Source of the DNA: Rhodopseudomonas palustris
GTDB taxonomy: Bacteria; Pseudomonadota; Alphaproteobacteria; Rhizobiales; Xanthobacteraceae
Length of the DNA: 64,000 nucleotides
Assembly (NCBI RefSeq): GCF_034479375.1
Contig: NZ_CP140155.1
Location: 1,054,001 to 1,118,000 of the forward strand
Direction: 5' to 3'
Shown here: in pieces, positions 43,999 through 55,058 of the stretch
Layout: each line of letters opens with the position of its first letter
Numbering within the stretch: position 1 is the stretch's first letter
Translations under genes and position numbers: made by a program
Notes under the pieces: model-generated
What the model was told of the DNA's origin: nothing
The model's input: the letters and a program-made list of their open reading frames with translations, nothing else
Database searches by the model: none

Positions 43999-44023
43999 AA
44001 AAAAAGACCCGCACCGCGGGCCT
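43999..44023 (-). terminator. Intrinsic terminator of the small secreted-protein gene
   Basis: On the minus strand: AGGCCCGC, loop GGT, GCGGGTCT with one mismatch, followed by TTTTTTT (A-run 43999–44005 on the plus strand). It starts about 25 bases after the stop at 44048, correctly oriented. Its presence supports the small gene as a real transcript. Confidence 0.8.
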
Positions 44024-44047
44024 TTCAAACCAATCGTGCCGGGCTGA

Positions 44048-44167
44048 TCAGACGCAGCGGCCGTTATAGTAGCGCTTGCCCGGTCCGCACCTGTCGGCAA
44101 AAGCCGCCTCGGAAATCATCACGGCAGTCAGCAAAGTCAGCGCGATGAGCGTCAGCATTTTCTTCAC
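44048..44167 (-). CDS. 39-residue secreted peptide with two cysteines
   Basis: GTG at 44167 follows GGGAGGAC at a six-base spacing and gives MKKMLTLIALTLLTAVMISE, then AAFADRCGPGKRYYNGRCV. That is a textbook signal peptide (Lys-Lys, hydrophobic core, Ala-Phe-Ala cleavage site) leaving a mature peptide of about 15 residues, DRCGPGKRYYNGRCV, with Cys at both ends. An intrinsic terminator follows, so it seems to be a stand-alone gene. Function unknown; similar very short Cys-pair exported proteins are seen in this group, but I cannot name a family. It could alternatively be a longer frame upstream, but that has no ribosome site. Confidence 0.6.
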   Translation of the reverse strand: MKKMLTLIALTLLTAVMISEAAFADRCGPGKRYYNGRCV

Positions 44168-44378
44168 AGAAGTCCTCCCTGGCCTTGTCCGGTGTCGTAG
44201 CAAACCGTCGGGTTGAATCGACGTGTCGCGTCCGCAGGTCAATCCACCACGGCCGTGCTGTCAACGACCCGGCCGCCGCTTTCTCCTTGCCCAGCCGCAC
44301 CGCACGCCGCCGCACCATCGGCGACGGCGACGGCGCAACGCGAACAGCAGACAGGCGCGCGGTCCGGGCAAAGGCGCG

Positions 44379-45368
44379 TCAGCCCTGCGGGCGTCGTCGC
44401 CGCAGCGTCTCCGTCGGCGACTCGCCGAACGCTTCGCGATAATCCTTGGCGAAGCGGCTCGGATTGGCGAAGCCGCAGCGCAGCGCGACGCCGACCACGG
44501 TGGTCGCCGCACCCGTCTCGATCAGTTGCTTGGCGCGCGACAGTCGGACCCGCTTGATCAGAGCGGCCGGCGAATGGCCGCGATGTTTGATGAACGCGCG
44601 CGTCAGCGTCGAGACGCTGACTCCCGCGGCGGCCGCCAGATCGTCGGCGGTGATGTCGGATTCGCAGCGGGTCTCGGCGTAATGTTCGGCCCGCAACAGC
44701 CAGGACGGCGTCGACTCGCGGTCGGGGACATCCAGCAAGTGAACGAGATTGTGCCGGCTGCAGCACAGCAGCGAGGTGATGCAGGCCTGCTCGAGCTGCA
44801 GCAGGAGCTTCTTCGGCCAGGCCGAAAACGCCGGGTCGAGCCGGCTCGCGAGCAGCTTCAGCAGGTCGCGAAAACCGAGATAGCGGGGATCGTTGTTCGC
44901 GATCGCGGGTTCGAAGACGATCTGCCGATGCGGCGTGAAGCCGATCAGCGACGCCATCGTGCGCTCGAGCGTCTGCTGGGGAATCCGCAGAACGAGTTGT
45001 CGAAAGTTCTCACTCAGATCGAGCTGCACGCGGCGACCCGGCGAGCACACAAACGCGGCGCCTTCGGTGAATTCGAGGCGATGCGAGCCACTGGTCAATC
45101 GTGCGTGGCCGTGCAGACAGACGTGCACCAGAGCGACCGAACGTTCGGGGACTAAGACTTTAGTCGGAGTCGCGTTTCCGGCGAAGTAGAGTCCCACATG
45201 CGGAAGCTCAGCGAGATTGGTCCGCACGAAGAAGCCTTCGCTGTCGGGGGCGATCACTTCGACGCCGTAACGCCGCATCACATTGCGCGCTTCAATCGGG
45301 TCCTGGCTTCGCAGAATTGAGAAGTCCCGCAGCAGCTCCGGCTCGTCATCCAACAACTCGACGCTCAT
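44379..45368 (-). CDS. AraC-family transcriptional regulator
   Basis: A 329-residue regulator. The N-terminal half (about 30–190) is an AraC-ligand-binding-like domain (TNLAELPHVGLYFAGN, GSHRLEFTEGAAFVCSPGRR), the C-terminal two helix-turn-helices span about 220–325 (ITADDLAAAAGVSVSTLTRA and VALRCGFANPSRFAKDYRE). These features match the cupin-type AraC regulators of aromatic or amine catabolism. Its target is unknown; it is divergent from the chemoreceptor gene with 316 bp between, which may carry both promoters. Confidence 0.9.
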   Translation of the reverse strand: MSVELLDDEPELLRDFSILRSQDPIEARNVMRRYGVEVIAPDSEGFFVRTNLAELPHVGLYFAGNATPTKVLVPERSVALVHVCLHGHARLTSGSHRLEFTEGAAFVCSPGRRVQLDLSENFRQLVLRIPQQTLERTMASLIGFTPHRQIVFEPAIANNDPRYLGFRDLLKLLASRLDPAFSAWPKKLLLQLEQACITSLLCCSRHNLVHLLDVPDRESTPSWLLRAEHYAETRCESDITADDLAAAAGVSVSTLTRAFIKHRGHSPAALIKRVRLSRAKQLIETGAATTVVGVALRCGFANPSRFAKDYREAFGESPTETLRRRRPQG

Positions 45369-45541
45369 GGCGTGATCAACTACGCCGAACCCGCGCGCAT
45401 GCCTACTCGTGGAGCGATCTCGACCGGTTCTTTTTCCGTCTGTCCTGAATGACCGAATTTGTACTTACCGGCATTTAGCGGTCTTCCGATAGATAACGAC
45501 TGTCGTGCATGTAGCGGTGAGCTGACCTGCAAAAAGACTGC

Positions 45542-45564
45542 AGCTCGGAATCTCGTTCCGAGCT
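45542..45564. promoter_or_regulatory. Perfect 9-bp hairpin upstream of the chemoreceptor
   Basis: AGCTCGGAA (45542–45550), loop TCTCG, TTCCGAGCT (45556–45564). It lies in the divergent AraC–MCP spacer (45369–45684), about 120 bp before the MCP start. No T-run follows, so it could be an operator or a 5' leader hairpin. The rest of the spacer shows no gene. Confidence 0.45.
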
Positions 45565-45684
45565 CGGCGCCCCGCACAGGAGGCGCGCGAAGTCTCGCTG
45601 CGGAACGGTTTCCGGATGTGGACGACACACGCAAGCATGCGCCTGGCGGCGCGAGATGTCGGAACGGCAATCGAGGTACGGGAA

Positions 45685-47370
45685 ATGAATCTCTCCAACG
45701 TCAAGATATTCTACAAGATCGCCGCGTGCTTCCTGCTGCTGAGCATCGTGGTCGCCGGCGGCGTCTGGTTCGCCGCGGCGAAAATGGGCGAGATCGAGCG
45801 GCTTTATGCCGAGATGCTGGACGGGGATGTGCAGAGCATGAAGGCCAACATCCGGGCCAATGCGCGCGTCTTCAATCTCGGTCGGCTGTCCTGGCGGGTG
45901 ATTGCGGAAACTGATCAGGCCGAATTGCAGAAGGTCAGTCAGGAGGCCGCGGCGGCGCAGAGAGAATTCACCGACTACATCGCCGAGGCCAAGAAGGGGC
46001 TTCCCACCTATGCGGCGGATTTCGACCGCATCGTGCGGCAGTTCGAGGACGTCGTCGTGGCCAAATACGTGCTCGTCGAGAAGGCGGCCATGGCCAATCA
46101 GAAAGAAGCGGCCGTGAAGCTGGCGAAAAGCATGGGCGACGACAACCAAGCCTTGCGTGTGGCCCAGTCCGCAATCACAGCCCGTATCGACAAGGACATC
46201 CATGCGCGTCAGCAGACCATTTCCGCCGACGTCGCGAGCGCCATCCGTCTCACCGTGTTGATGATCGGAGGCGCCTTCCTTGCGGTGCTGGCGCTGGCCT
46301 TCGCGATCGTGCAGTTCGGCATTGCGCGTCCGATCGGGCGCCTCGTCGGCGATCTGCAGGCGATGGCCCGCGGCGAGACCGTCGTGATCTCCGGCACCGG
46401 GCGTCGCGACGAGATCGGGCAGACCGCCAACGCGGTCGAAGGCATCAAGGTGATGCTCGACGACAAGGCGAAGCAGGACGCCGCGGCCAAGGCGGATCAG
46501 GACCGCAAGCTCGCCGCGCAGCGCAAGCAGGACATGGCGAGGCTCGCGCACGACTTCGAGGCCGCGGTCGGCGAGGTGATCCAGACGGTGTCGTCGGCCT
46601 CGACCGAACTGGAAGCGTCGGCGACGACGCTGACCTCGAACGCGCGGCACGCGCAGGAAGTGACGACGACGGTCGCAGCAGCCTCCGAGCAGGCGTCCGC
46701 CAATGTGCAGTCGGTGGCGTCCGCGACCGAAGAGATGGCGTCCTCGGTCACCGAGATCAGCCGCCAGGTGCAGGAGTCCGCACGCATCGCCCAGGAAGCC
46801 GTGGGGCAGGCGCAGACGACCAACGAGCGCGTCGGCGAACTATCCGCCGCTGCGGCGCGGATCGGCGACGTCGTCGACCTGATCAACACCATCGCCGGCC
46901 AGACCAATCTGCTGGCGCTCAACGCCACGATCGAGGCGGCGCGCGCCGGCGATGCCGGCCGCGGCTTCGCGGTGGTCGCCTCGGAAGTGAAGGCGCTGGC
47001 CGAGCAGACCGCGAAGGCCACCGGCGAGATCAGCCAGCAGATCAGCGGCATCCAGGCCGCGACCGATCAGTCGGTGTCGGCGATCCGCGAGATCGGCGCG
47101 ACGATTTCGAAGATGTCCGAGATCGCCTCGACGATCGCATCGGCGGTGGAAGAGCAGGGCGCCGCGACGCAGGAGATCTCGCGCAACGTGCAGCAGGCGG
47201 CGCAGGGCACCCAGCAGGTGTCGTCGAGCGTGATCGACGTCCAGCGCGGCGCCAGCGAGACCGGCTCGGCGTCGGGCCAGGTGTTGTCGGCGGCGCAATC
47301 GCTCGCCAACGACAGCAACCGCCTCAAGCTCGAAGTCGGCAAGTTCCTCGAGACCGTCCGCGCTGCGTGA
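45685..47370 (+). CDS. Methyl-accepting chemotaxis protein
   Basis: A 561-residue chemoreceptor: transmembrane helix 1 (about 9–32), a helical periplasmic sensor of about 150 residues (4HB type), transmembrane helix 2 (about 188–212), a HAMP domain (about 213–265), and a long cytoplasmic signalling coiled coil with the hairpin tip [21 protein letters not shown], the MCP hallmark for CheA/CheW binding. The sensor offers no clue to the ligand. GAGGT precedes ATG 45685; an upstream in-frame ATG would only add non-family residues. Confidence 0.93.
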   Translation: MNLSNVKIFYKIAACFLLLSIVVAGGVWFAAAKMGEIERLYAEMLDGDVQSMKANIRANARVFNLGRLSWRVIAETDQAELQKVSQEAAAAQREFTDYIAEAKKGLPTYAADFDRIVRQFEDVVVAKYVLVEKAAMANQKEAAVKLAKSMGDDNQALRVAQSAITARIDKDIHARQQTISADVASAIRLTVLMIGGAFLAVLALAFAIVQFGIARPIGRLVGDLQAMARGETVVISGTGRRDEIGQTANAVEGIKVMLDDKAKQDAAAKADQDRKLAAQRKQDMARLAHDFEAAVGEVIQTVSSASTELEASATTLTSNARHAQEVTTTVAAASEQASANVQSVASATEEMASSVTEISRQVQESARIAQEAVGQAQTTNERVGELSAAAARIGDVVDLINTIAGQTNLLALNATIEAARAGDAGRGFAVVASEVKALAEQTAKATGEISQQISGIQAATDQSVSAIREIGATISKMSEIASTIASAVEEQGAATQEISRNVQQAAQGTQQVSSSVIDVQRGASETGSASGQVLSAAQSLANDSNRLKLEVGKFLETVRAA

Positions 47371-47528
47371 GCGCGGACGCGGCGCGGACCTCCCCCAAGG
47401 TCCGCGCCACCCCCAGGCCGGATCGCCGCCGCCACCCCCCGCCGAAATCGGTTGAACCATGCTCGGGTTCTGACCGACTATGGCGCAGGCGGCGCGATCC
47501 GGCCGTCGGTCTGTCTGGGACGTTTTGA

Positions 47529-49037
47529 ATGCGATCGCTGATGCGGCGGGGGATATCGGCGATCGGGGTGATCGCCGCGGTGCTGATCTGCAGCGTGCCG
47601 GCCGAGGCCGCCAAACGCGTCGCGCTGGTGGTCGGCAACAACGATTATCGCAACGTACCGAAGCTGCAGAAGGCGGTCAACGACGCCCGCACCATGGGCG
47701 ACGCGCTGCGCACGCTCGGTTTCGAAGTGATGATCGCGGAGAATCAGAATCGCACCGCGTTCAGCCAGAGCCTGCTGGCGTTCGACAATATCATCGAGCC
47801 CGGCGACACCGCGTTCTTCTTCTATGCCGGCCACGGCTTCGAGATTTCCGGGCAGAACTACCTGCTGCCGACCGACGTGCCGGCGGCGACGCAAGGCCAG
47901 GAGGAACTGGTCCGCGACGCTTCTGTGCTCGCCGACCGCATCGTCGAGCGGCTGCAGAATCGCGGCGCGCGCACCGCGATCCTGGTGTTCGACGCCTGCC
48001 GCAACAATCCGTTCGAGCGCCGCGGAGTCCGCGCGCTGAGTGGCCGCGGCGGGCTGGCGCCGATGACCACGCTGCCCGAGGGCGTGTTCTCGATCTTCTC
48101 CGCCGGGCCGCGGCAGACCGCGCTCGACCGGCTGTCCGACACCGACGCCGATCCGAATTCGGTGTTCACCCGGGTGTTCGCCAAGCAGTTGCTCGACCCC
48201 GGCGAGAATCTGGTGCAGGTCGCGCAGCGGACGCGCCGCGCGGTCAGCGAGATGGCCGACACCGTCGGGCATCGGCAGGTGCCGGTGTATTTCGACCAGA
48301 TGGTCGACGACGTGTTTCTGAACGGCGCGGCGAAGCCCGGCGCAGCCGCGGCCGCGCCGGTGGCGTCCGCCGAGCCGTCGCAGAAGGTCGCCGCGCTGCC
48401 GCCGGTGGCGCCGCTGAAGCCGCCGACCTCGGAAAGTCTCAACGCGCCGATCGCCAGCTTCTCGCGCCACAATGGCGGCTGGACCGTGGTGTTCTCGATC
48501 GCCGATCCGACGCTCGGCATTTCCTGGCGGCTCGGCGACAGCGGCGAATTCCGCGAGACCGGCTTCATGGACACGCTCGATCCGCGCACCCGCAAGCGGA
48601 TGCCGAATCCGTCGATCCAATTGCCGGCCGACGCCGCGGCCGCGACCATCGAGGTGCGCTATGTCGATGCGCTCGGCGAGACGCAAGGGCCGTTTCCGAT
48701 CCGGTTCGAGCCGGAGGCCGCCTTGCTGCGCGACCAGCGCAAGATCCTCGACATGACCGCGACGAGCTGGCTGTCGTTCCGCGACTACAACGGACTGCTG
48801 GTCTACTACACGCATCTGATGTCGTATCGCTGCGCGATCCGCGAGGTGCGGATCGGCATCGACAGCGCGGTGCCCGACAAGGCGCTGAAGCTGCCGGCCT
48901 GCGACATGCGCGACCCGGTCGCGATCCCGAGCAGCGCCACGCCCTATCTGAAACTGGCGCCGGGCGTGAAGTCGGTGTCGGTCGAACTGACCTATCGCGA
49001 CGGCTCGGTGTCGGAGATCAAGACGTTCAGAAGGTGA
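47529..49037 (+). CDS. Exported caspase-like (C14) peptidase
   Basis: A 502-residue protein. A signal peptide ends near residue 28 (SAIGVIAAVLICSVPAEAAK). The caspase-fold domain starts at RVALVVGNNDYRNVPKL and has the catalytic dyad His102 (FFFYAGHGFEI) and Cys157 (VFDACRNNPF). The second half (about 290–500) carries no known domain name but has beta-rich sequence such as WRLGDSGEFRETGFMDT. Such bacterial orthocaspases cut after basic or acidic residues; substrate here unknown. It follows the MCP by 158 bp on the same strand; no functional link is claimed. Confidence 0.9.
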   Translation: MRSLMRRGISAIGVIAAVLICSVPAEAAKRVALVVGNNDYRNVPKLQKAVNDARTMGDALRTLGFEVMIAENQNRTAFSQSLLAFDNIIEPGDTAFFFYAGHGFEISGQNYLLPTDVPAATQGQEELVRDASVLADRIVERLQNRGARTAILVFDACRNNPFERRGVRALSGRGGLAPMTTLPEGVFSIFSAGPRQTALDRLSDTDADPNSVFTRVFAKQLLDPGENLVQVAQRTRRAVSEMADTVGHRQVPVYFDQMVDDVFLNGAAKPGAAAAAPVASAEPSQKVAALPPVAPLKPPTSESLNAPIASFSRHNGGWTVVFSIADPTLGISWRLGDSGEFRETGFMDTLDPRTRKRMPNPSIQLPADAAAATIEVRYVDALGETQGPFPIRFEPEAALLRDQRKILDMTATSWLSFRDYNGLLVYYTHLMSYRCAIREVRIGIDSAVPDKALKLPACDMRDPVAIPSSATPYLKLAPGVKSVSVELTYRDGSVSEIKTFRR

Positions 49038-49150
49038 GGCGTGTCCGTCATACGGGGCTTGACCCGGCAACGCCGGACGGGGGTTGGAAGAGCCGTTCTG
49101 CCTTCGCTGGAATCAGCATTGGCGTTCCGGGACGCTCACCACAGCTACAA

Positions 49151-49257
49151 CCTCATGGTGAGGAGGCGCGCAGCGCCGTCTCGAACCATGCGCCGCCGGC
49201 ACTGCGTCGCCCCATCCTTCGAGACGCCCGGCTTCGCCGGGCTCCTCAGGATGAGGG
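49151..49257. repeat. Dispersed palindromic repeat, family C
   Basis: CCTCATGGTGAGGAGGCG at the left and CTCCTCAGGATGAGGGG at the right, with GTCTCGAACCATG and CATCCTTCGAGACG inside. Second member of the family found between sufB and sufC. Lies downstream of the caspase-like gene. Confidence 0.85.
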
Positions 49258-49299
49258 GCAGTGCATCTGGCAAGGATCGTATCGCTTCGATCAATCGGA

Positions 49300-49397
49300 C
49301 GTAGGGTGGGCATAAGGCGCGGAGCGCCGTGCCCACGCGTGATCCGGCGAGATCGCTCGTGTCGCGTGGGCTTCGCTGCGCTCAGCGCCACCCTACG
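49300..49397. repeat. Dispersed palindromic repeat, family E
   Basis: CGTAGGGTGGGCATAAGGCG at the left and CAGCGCCACCCTACG at the right, with CCGTGCCCACGCG and GTCGCGTGGGCTTCG inside. Lies 42 bp from the preceding family C repeat, next to the small membrane-protein gene. Confidence 0.85.
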
Positions 49398-49406
49398 GCC
49401 GGAGCG

Positions 49407-49595
49407 TCACACCTTGCGCGAGATCATGATCAGCAGGAATCCGCCGAACGCGGTGGAAGCGCCGTACCACATCCATTGCGACTGATTGATCATGAAGCTC
49501 TGTTCCGGCCATTGGATCAGGCCGGCGCCCTGGCCGGTCCAGACCAGGCCCATCAACAGGGCGATGATGCCGATGACGAGGAACAGTGTGCGCAT
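49407..49595 (-). CDS. Small two-helix membrane protein, unknown function
   Basis: A 62-residue protein, MRTLFLVIGIIALLMGLVW then a short polar loop QWPEQSFMINQSQ and a second helix WYGASTAFGGFLLIMISRKV. Two transmembrane segments with a short loop. No domain recognised; such proteins are common upstream of parE-type genes in this bacterial group, which is from memory and not checked. Ribosome site is weak (GGAATTCC region). It follows parE by 56 bp in transcription order and may be co-transcribed. Confidence 0.65.
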   Translation of the reverse strand: MRTLFLVIGIIALLMGLVWTGQGAGLIQWPEQSFMINQSQWMWYGASTAFGGFLLIMISRKV

Positions 49596-49651
49596 GGGGA
49601 ATTCCGTGCCTTTCTCGTCTGTTTCGAATGCGGTTGCTCGCGCGGTAAGCC

Positions 49652-51706
<2,055 letters not shown>

Positions 51707-52100
51707 GAGTCTTGAAGCTGTCCTGAAGTCGGTCCGGAGATCGTGGGTGCTGCTGCCGGCGGCGCGCGCCGGGCGAATCGCTAGGCTCAACTATGCCATG
51801 GAAGCGCTGTGGATGGTGACGCCGGCAGGCCGGCGGCCGGCTGCCCGCTGGAACGGGCATATAGGCCGGAGCCGGGGATATGGGAAGGGCGCCGCCTGCG
51901 CCATCAGTTGCATGATACCGCTGTTCCGGAGCAGTCGCGGCTGTGTGAGGTGCAAACCGCCGGCCACGGGTCCAGAACCATGTCGCGGCCGGCCCCGGGC
52001 AATCCGTCACGGGGGGCGGCGCTTGTCGACCGGGCGGGGGACCGTGCTATGCGACAGCAGGATGAACCGCCGGCGGGTCGCCCGCAGGTCGGAAGGGACA
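51707..52100. other. 394-bp divergent gap between parE and dedA, no gene recognised
   Basis: No start codon with a ribosome site and no conserved reading frame seen. It probably holds the divergent promoters for parE (leftward) and the DedA gene (rightward). No inverted repeat of note. Confidence 0.5.
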
Positions 52101-52631
52101 ATGGAAGAAGCATTTCGCGGCCTCATCGATTTCGTGCGCGAGCACCAGGCCTGGGCCGCGCCGGTGGTGCTGGTGCTGGCGTTCGGGGAATCGCTCGCCT
52201 TCATCTCGCTGGTGGTGCCGGCCTGGGGCGCCCTGGTGGCGATCGGCGCGCTGGTCGGCGCCAGCGGCATCAGTTTCTGGCCGGTGTGGCTCGGCGCCGC
52301 GCTCGGCGCCTCGCTGGGCGACTGGCTGTCGTACTGGTTCGGCTATCGCTACAAGGACCGCGTCGCGCAGATCTGGCCGCTGTCGAAGTTCCCGGGGCTG
52401 CTGCTGCGCGGCGAGGACTTCGTGCAGAAATGGGGGGTGCCGAGCATCTTCATCGGCCGCTTCTTCGGGCCGCTGCGCGCCTCGGTGCCGCTCGCGGCCG
52501 GCATCTTCGAGATGCCGTATTGGCAGTTCCAGATCGCCAATGTGCTGTCGGCGCTGGTGTGGTCGGCGGTGCTGCTGCTGTTCGGCGACGCGTTGTCGAT
52601 CGGCGCGAACTGGATCATGCGGTCGATTTGA
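52101..52631 (+). CDS. DedA/SNARE-associated family membrane protein
   Basis: A 176-residue membrane protein with four to five hydrophobic segments. The DedA stretch has FGESLAFISLVVPAWGALVAIG, GASLGDWLSYWFGYRY and the Arg-bearing FIGRFFGPLRASVPLAAGI. DedA proteins take part in recycling undecaprenyl phosphate or phosphatidylethanolamine and protect against antimicrobial peptides. ATG at 52101 follows GGAAGGGAC; a longer frame upstream lacks conservation. Confidence 0.88.
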   Translation: MEEAFRGLIDFVREHQAWAAPVVLVLAFGESLAFISLVVPAWGALVAIGALVGASGISFWPVWLGAALGASLGDWLSYWFGYRYKDRVAQIWPLSKFPGLLLRGEDFVQKWGVPSIFIGRFFGPLRASVPLAAGIFEMPYWQFQIANVLSALVWSAVLLLFGDALSIGANWIMRSI

Positions 52632-52770
52632 CGCGCCGGCGGGAATAGGGCGCAGCCGGCGGTGTTGGCTTCACCGAGGCACGCGATCAAACTGTCGTCA
52701 TGACGTCAACAAGTCACCGCCGGCGGCGTAGACTGCCGCAGGCTCGAACCAACCCGATCGAGGACACGCC

Positions 52771-53760
52771 ATGGACCTGACCCGCCGTCACGCCCTGACT
52801 GCCGCCGCCGCACTCGCCGTATCGCCGTTGCTGCGCAGCGCACCCGCCGAGGCCGCCGCACCGCTCGCCGACAAGCAGGCGCCGAGCTTCTACCGCTACA
52901 AGGTCGGCGACGCGCAGGTGAACGTGATCTCCGACGGCGTGAACACCTTTCCGCTCGGCGACAGCTTCGTGCTCAACGCCAAGAAGGACGAGGTCAACAA
53001 GGCGCTCGAAGCCGCCTTCCTGCCCAAGGACAAGATCTCGATCAATTTCGCCCCGCTGGTGATCAACACCGGCGGCAAGCTGGTGGTCGTCGACACCGGC
53101 AACGGCCCCGGCGCGTTCGCCTCGAGCAAGGGCAATGTCGGGCAGTTCGCTGGCAACATGGCGGCGGCCGGGCTCGACGCCAAGGCGGTCGACATCGTGG
53201 TGATCTCGCATTTCCACGGCGACCACATCAACGGCCTGCTCGGCGCCGACAACCAGCCGGCGTTCCCCAACGCCGAGGTGCTGGTGCCGGCGGCGGAGTG
53301 GAAGTATTTCATGGACGACGGCGAGATGAGCCGCGCCAGTGGCGAGCGGATGCAGGGCGTGTTCAAGAACGCGCGCCGGGTGTTCGAGGCCGGGCTGAAC
53401 AAGAAGGTCACGCCGTACGACTGGGGCAAGGATGTCGCGCCGGGCCTGATGGCGGTGGAGGCGACCGGCCACACCCCGGGGCACACCTCGTTCGTGCTGT
53501 CGTCCGGCGCTGACAAGGTGTTCATCCAGTCCGACATCACCAATTTGCCGGCGCTGTTCGTCGCCAATCCGGGCTGGCACCTGATGTTCGACCAGGACCC
53601 GGCGATGGCCGAGACCACCCGCCGCAAGGTCTACGACATGCTGGTGGCCGAGAAGATGCGGGTGCAGGGCTTCCACTATCCGTTCCCGGCCAACGGCTAC
53701 GTCCAGAAAGACGGCAGCGGCTACCGTCTGGTGCCGGCGCCGTGGAGCCCGGTGATCTGA
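52771..53760 (+). CDS. Exported metallo-beta-lactamase-fold hydrolase
   Basis: A 329-residue protein. A twin-arginine-like signal (MDLTRRHALTAAAALAVSPL) leads to a beta-lactamase fold; the metal motif is SHFHGDH (His147, His149, Asp151, His152), with further ligands likely at GHTPGHT (His in the second motif) and SDITN. Fits the MBL-fold family that includes lactonases and alkylsulfatases; the usual substrate is not deducible. The -35/-10 is not clear. It stands alone between the DedA gene and repeats. Confidence 0.88.
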   Translation: MDLTRRHALTAAAALAVSPLLRSAPAEAAAPLADKQAPSFYRYKVGDAQVNVISDGVNTFPLGDSFVLNAKKDEVNKALEAAFLPKDKISINFAPLVINTGGKLVVVDTGNGPGAFASSKGNVGQFAGNMAAAGLDAKAVDIVVISHFHGDHINGLLGADNQPAFPNAEVLVPAAEWKYFMDDGEMSRASGERMQGVFKNARRVFEAGLNKKVTPYDWGKDVAPGLMAVEATGHTPGHTSFVLSSGADKVFIQSDITNLPALFVANPGWHLMFDQDPAMAETTRRKVYDMLVAEKMRVQGFHYPFPANGYVQKDGSGYRLVPAPWSPVI

Positions 53761-53784
53761 GGGCTGTCGGAGGCGCGCTGATAT

Positions 53785-53869
53785 CGTCATTGCGAGCGAA
53801 GCGAAGCAATCCAGTGCGCCGAGCACAGGATTCTGGATTGCTTCGTCGCTTCGCTCCTCGCAATGACGG
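53785..53869. repeat. Dispersed palindromic repeat, family A
   Basis: CGTCATTGCGAGCGAAGCG at the left and CTCCTCGCAATGACG at the right, with GAAGCAATCCAGTGCG and GGATTGCTTCG inside. Third member of the family at 28002 and 35812. It lies immediately downstream of the hydrolase and touches the family B repeat. Confidence 0.9.
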
Positions 53870-53875
53870 GAAGGA

Positions 53876-54012
53876 ACCTCTCCCGCGCGTGGGGAGAGGT
53901 CGTCCGGCGTAGCGTAGCGACGCCGGACGGGTGAGGGGGCGTTTCGACGAAGCCGAGAGTCAGCGACTCGCGTCGCCCTCACCCCAGCCCTCTCCCGCAA
54001 GCGGGAGAGGGG
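53876..54012. repeat. Dispersed palindromic repeat, family B
   Basis: ACCTCTCCCGCGCGTGGGG…AGGTCG, GGACGGGTGAGGGGGCG, then CGCCCTCACCCCAGCC and CTCTCCCGCAAGCGGGAG. Same family and same order of parts as 34014–34146 in the suf operon, adjacent to a family A repeat. Confidence 0.9.
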
Positions 54013-54034
54013 GCGGGCCGTGCGGGGGGCGAGT

Positions 54035-54607
54035 TCATCTTGATACATCCGGCGTTGCACTGATCACCGCGCGCCTTGGCGCGAGGGCGCGGATCAGGGC
54101 TACGGCTTCGGGCGGCGGCTTCTGTTCGATCCGGCGATAGACCCGGCCGTCGCGCGTCCGGGTCATCAGGCCGCGATCGCACAACTCGCGGCGCAGCAGC
54201 GCGTGGTCGCCGAAGCCGTGATGCGCGGCGAGCAGTTCGTTGAACGGCTTCTCGCTCATCTCCTGGCCGGCGGGCACCCGCGACCACAGCACCCACAGGC
54301 ACAGCAGGCGGTGGCTGGCCTTTTTCGGCCAGCGCGTCAGCCCGCCTGCGCGGTCGAAATAGCGCGCGACGCGGACGACCTTCTGCAGGTCGGCCACCGG
54401 CTCCGGTTCGGGCTGCCGCTGCAACTGGTCGGCTGCATCGAACTGGGCGCGGAAATGCTGGAAGTTGCGATAGCCCGCGGCGCGCGTCAGCAGGTTCAGG
54501 AGCTGGACGTGGCCGAGCTTGCGGTCCTGGGCGTCGAGTTCGCGATGGAGCGCACGCGCCAGCGTCGAGACATCGGGCGCGGCGAAGGGGAAAACGGTTC
54601 TGGTCAT
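54035..54607 (-). CDS. DUF2087 domain protein
   Basis: A 190-residue protein. The N-terminal 60 residues (LARALHRELDAQ…GHVQLLNLLTRAAGYRNF) resemble the glyoxalase-superfamily-like helper seen in related proteins, and the C-terminal RYFDRAGGLTRWPKKASHRL, EMSEKPFNELLAAHHGFGDHA and LMTRTRDGRVYRRIE match DUF2087, usually attached to MarR or Asn/Asp regulators. Function unknown. GAGGA lies six bases before the ATG at 54607. It is divergent from the PaiB operon across 451 bp. Confidence 0.8.
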   Translation of the reverse strand: MTRTVFPFAAPDVSTLARALHRELDAQDRKLGHVQLLNLLTRAAGYRNFQHFRAQFDAADQLQRQPEPEPVADLQKVVRVARYFDRAGGLTRWPKKASHRLLCLWVLWSRVPAGQEMSEKPFNELLAAHHGFGDHALLRRELCDRGLMTRTRDGRVYRRIEQKPPPEAVALIRALAPRRAVISATPDVSR

Positions 54608-54842
54608 GACTTATCCTCGATCGTGCCGAACGAAAAAGTCGATGGTCGCTGGCTTACGACGCGGCACGGGACAAGTGTCTGCCGATCAGGAAATTGGCAG
54701 GTTTAGCTTCCCTTGCGGGACAGCGACGCCTTGGTGAACTGCCGACCAGTGCGCGGGAAATACAATGCAGACGGTCGATTTGCAAGCATGACGGGCGCTG
54801 CCGCCGATTTGTCAGAGCAGTGTTGCGGAGCGGCATCGCGGC

Positions 54843-54871
54843 TTGACGGTATCAGTTTCTGCAACTATCAA
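54843..54871 (+). promoter_or_regulatory. Candidate sigma-70-type promoter
   Basis: TTGACG (54843–54848), 17-bp spacer, TATCAA (54866–54871). It lies in the divergent gap 54608–55058, about 190 bp before the paiB-like start, implying a long leader. The remainder of the gap shows no gene. A second TTGACA near 54948 lacks a good -10. Confidence 0.4.
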
Positions 54872-55058
54872 CGCCGGCATGATCAGCGCCGTGACCATCG
54901 CCAAAGCCTACCGCCGCCGCATTTGCGCGGTGGGAGCGGCTGTTCGCGATTGACAGCGTTGCCCCTGCCGCCGGTTTCGGTCCGCGGCAGGTCGATCTTC
55001 TTCCCCCTTCCACACGCGAACTGATCCCGGCGGCTCCGTCCCGACACAGGAGCCTGCC

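Noticed and set aside
49038-49150. Small open frames between the caspase-like gene and the repeats
   Set aside because: They lie next to or inside the palindromes, have no ribosome site and no conserved residues.
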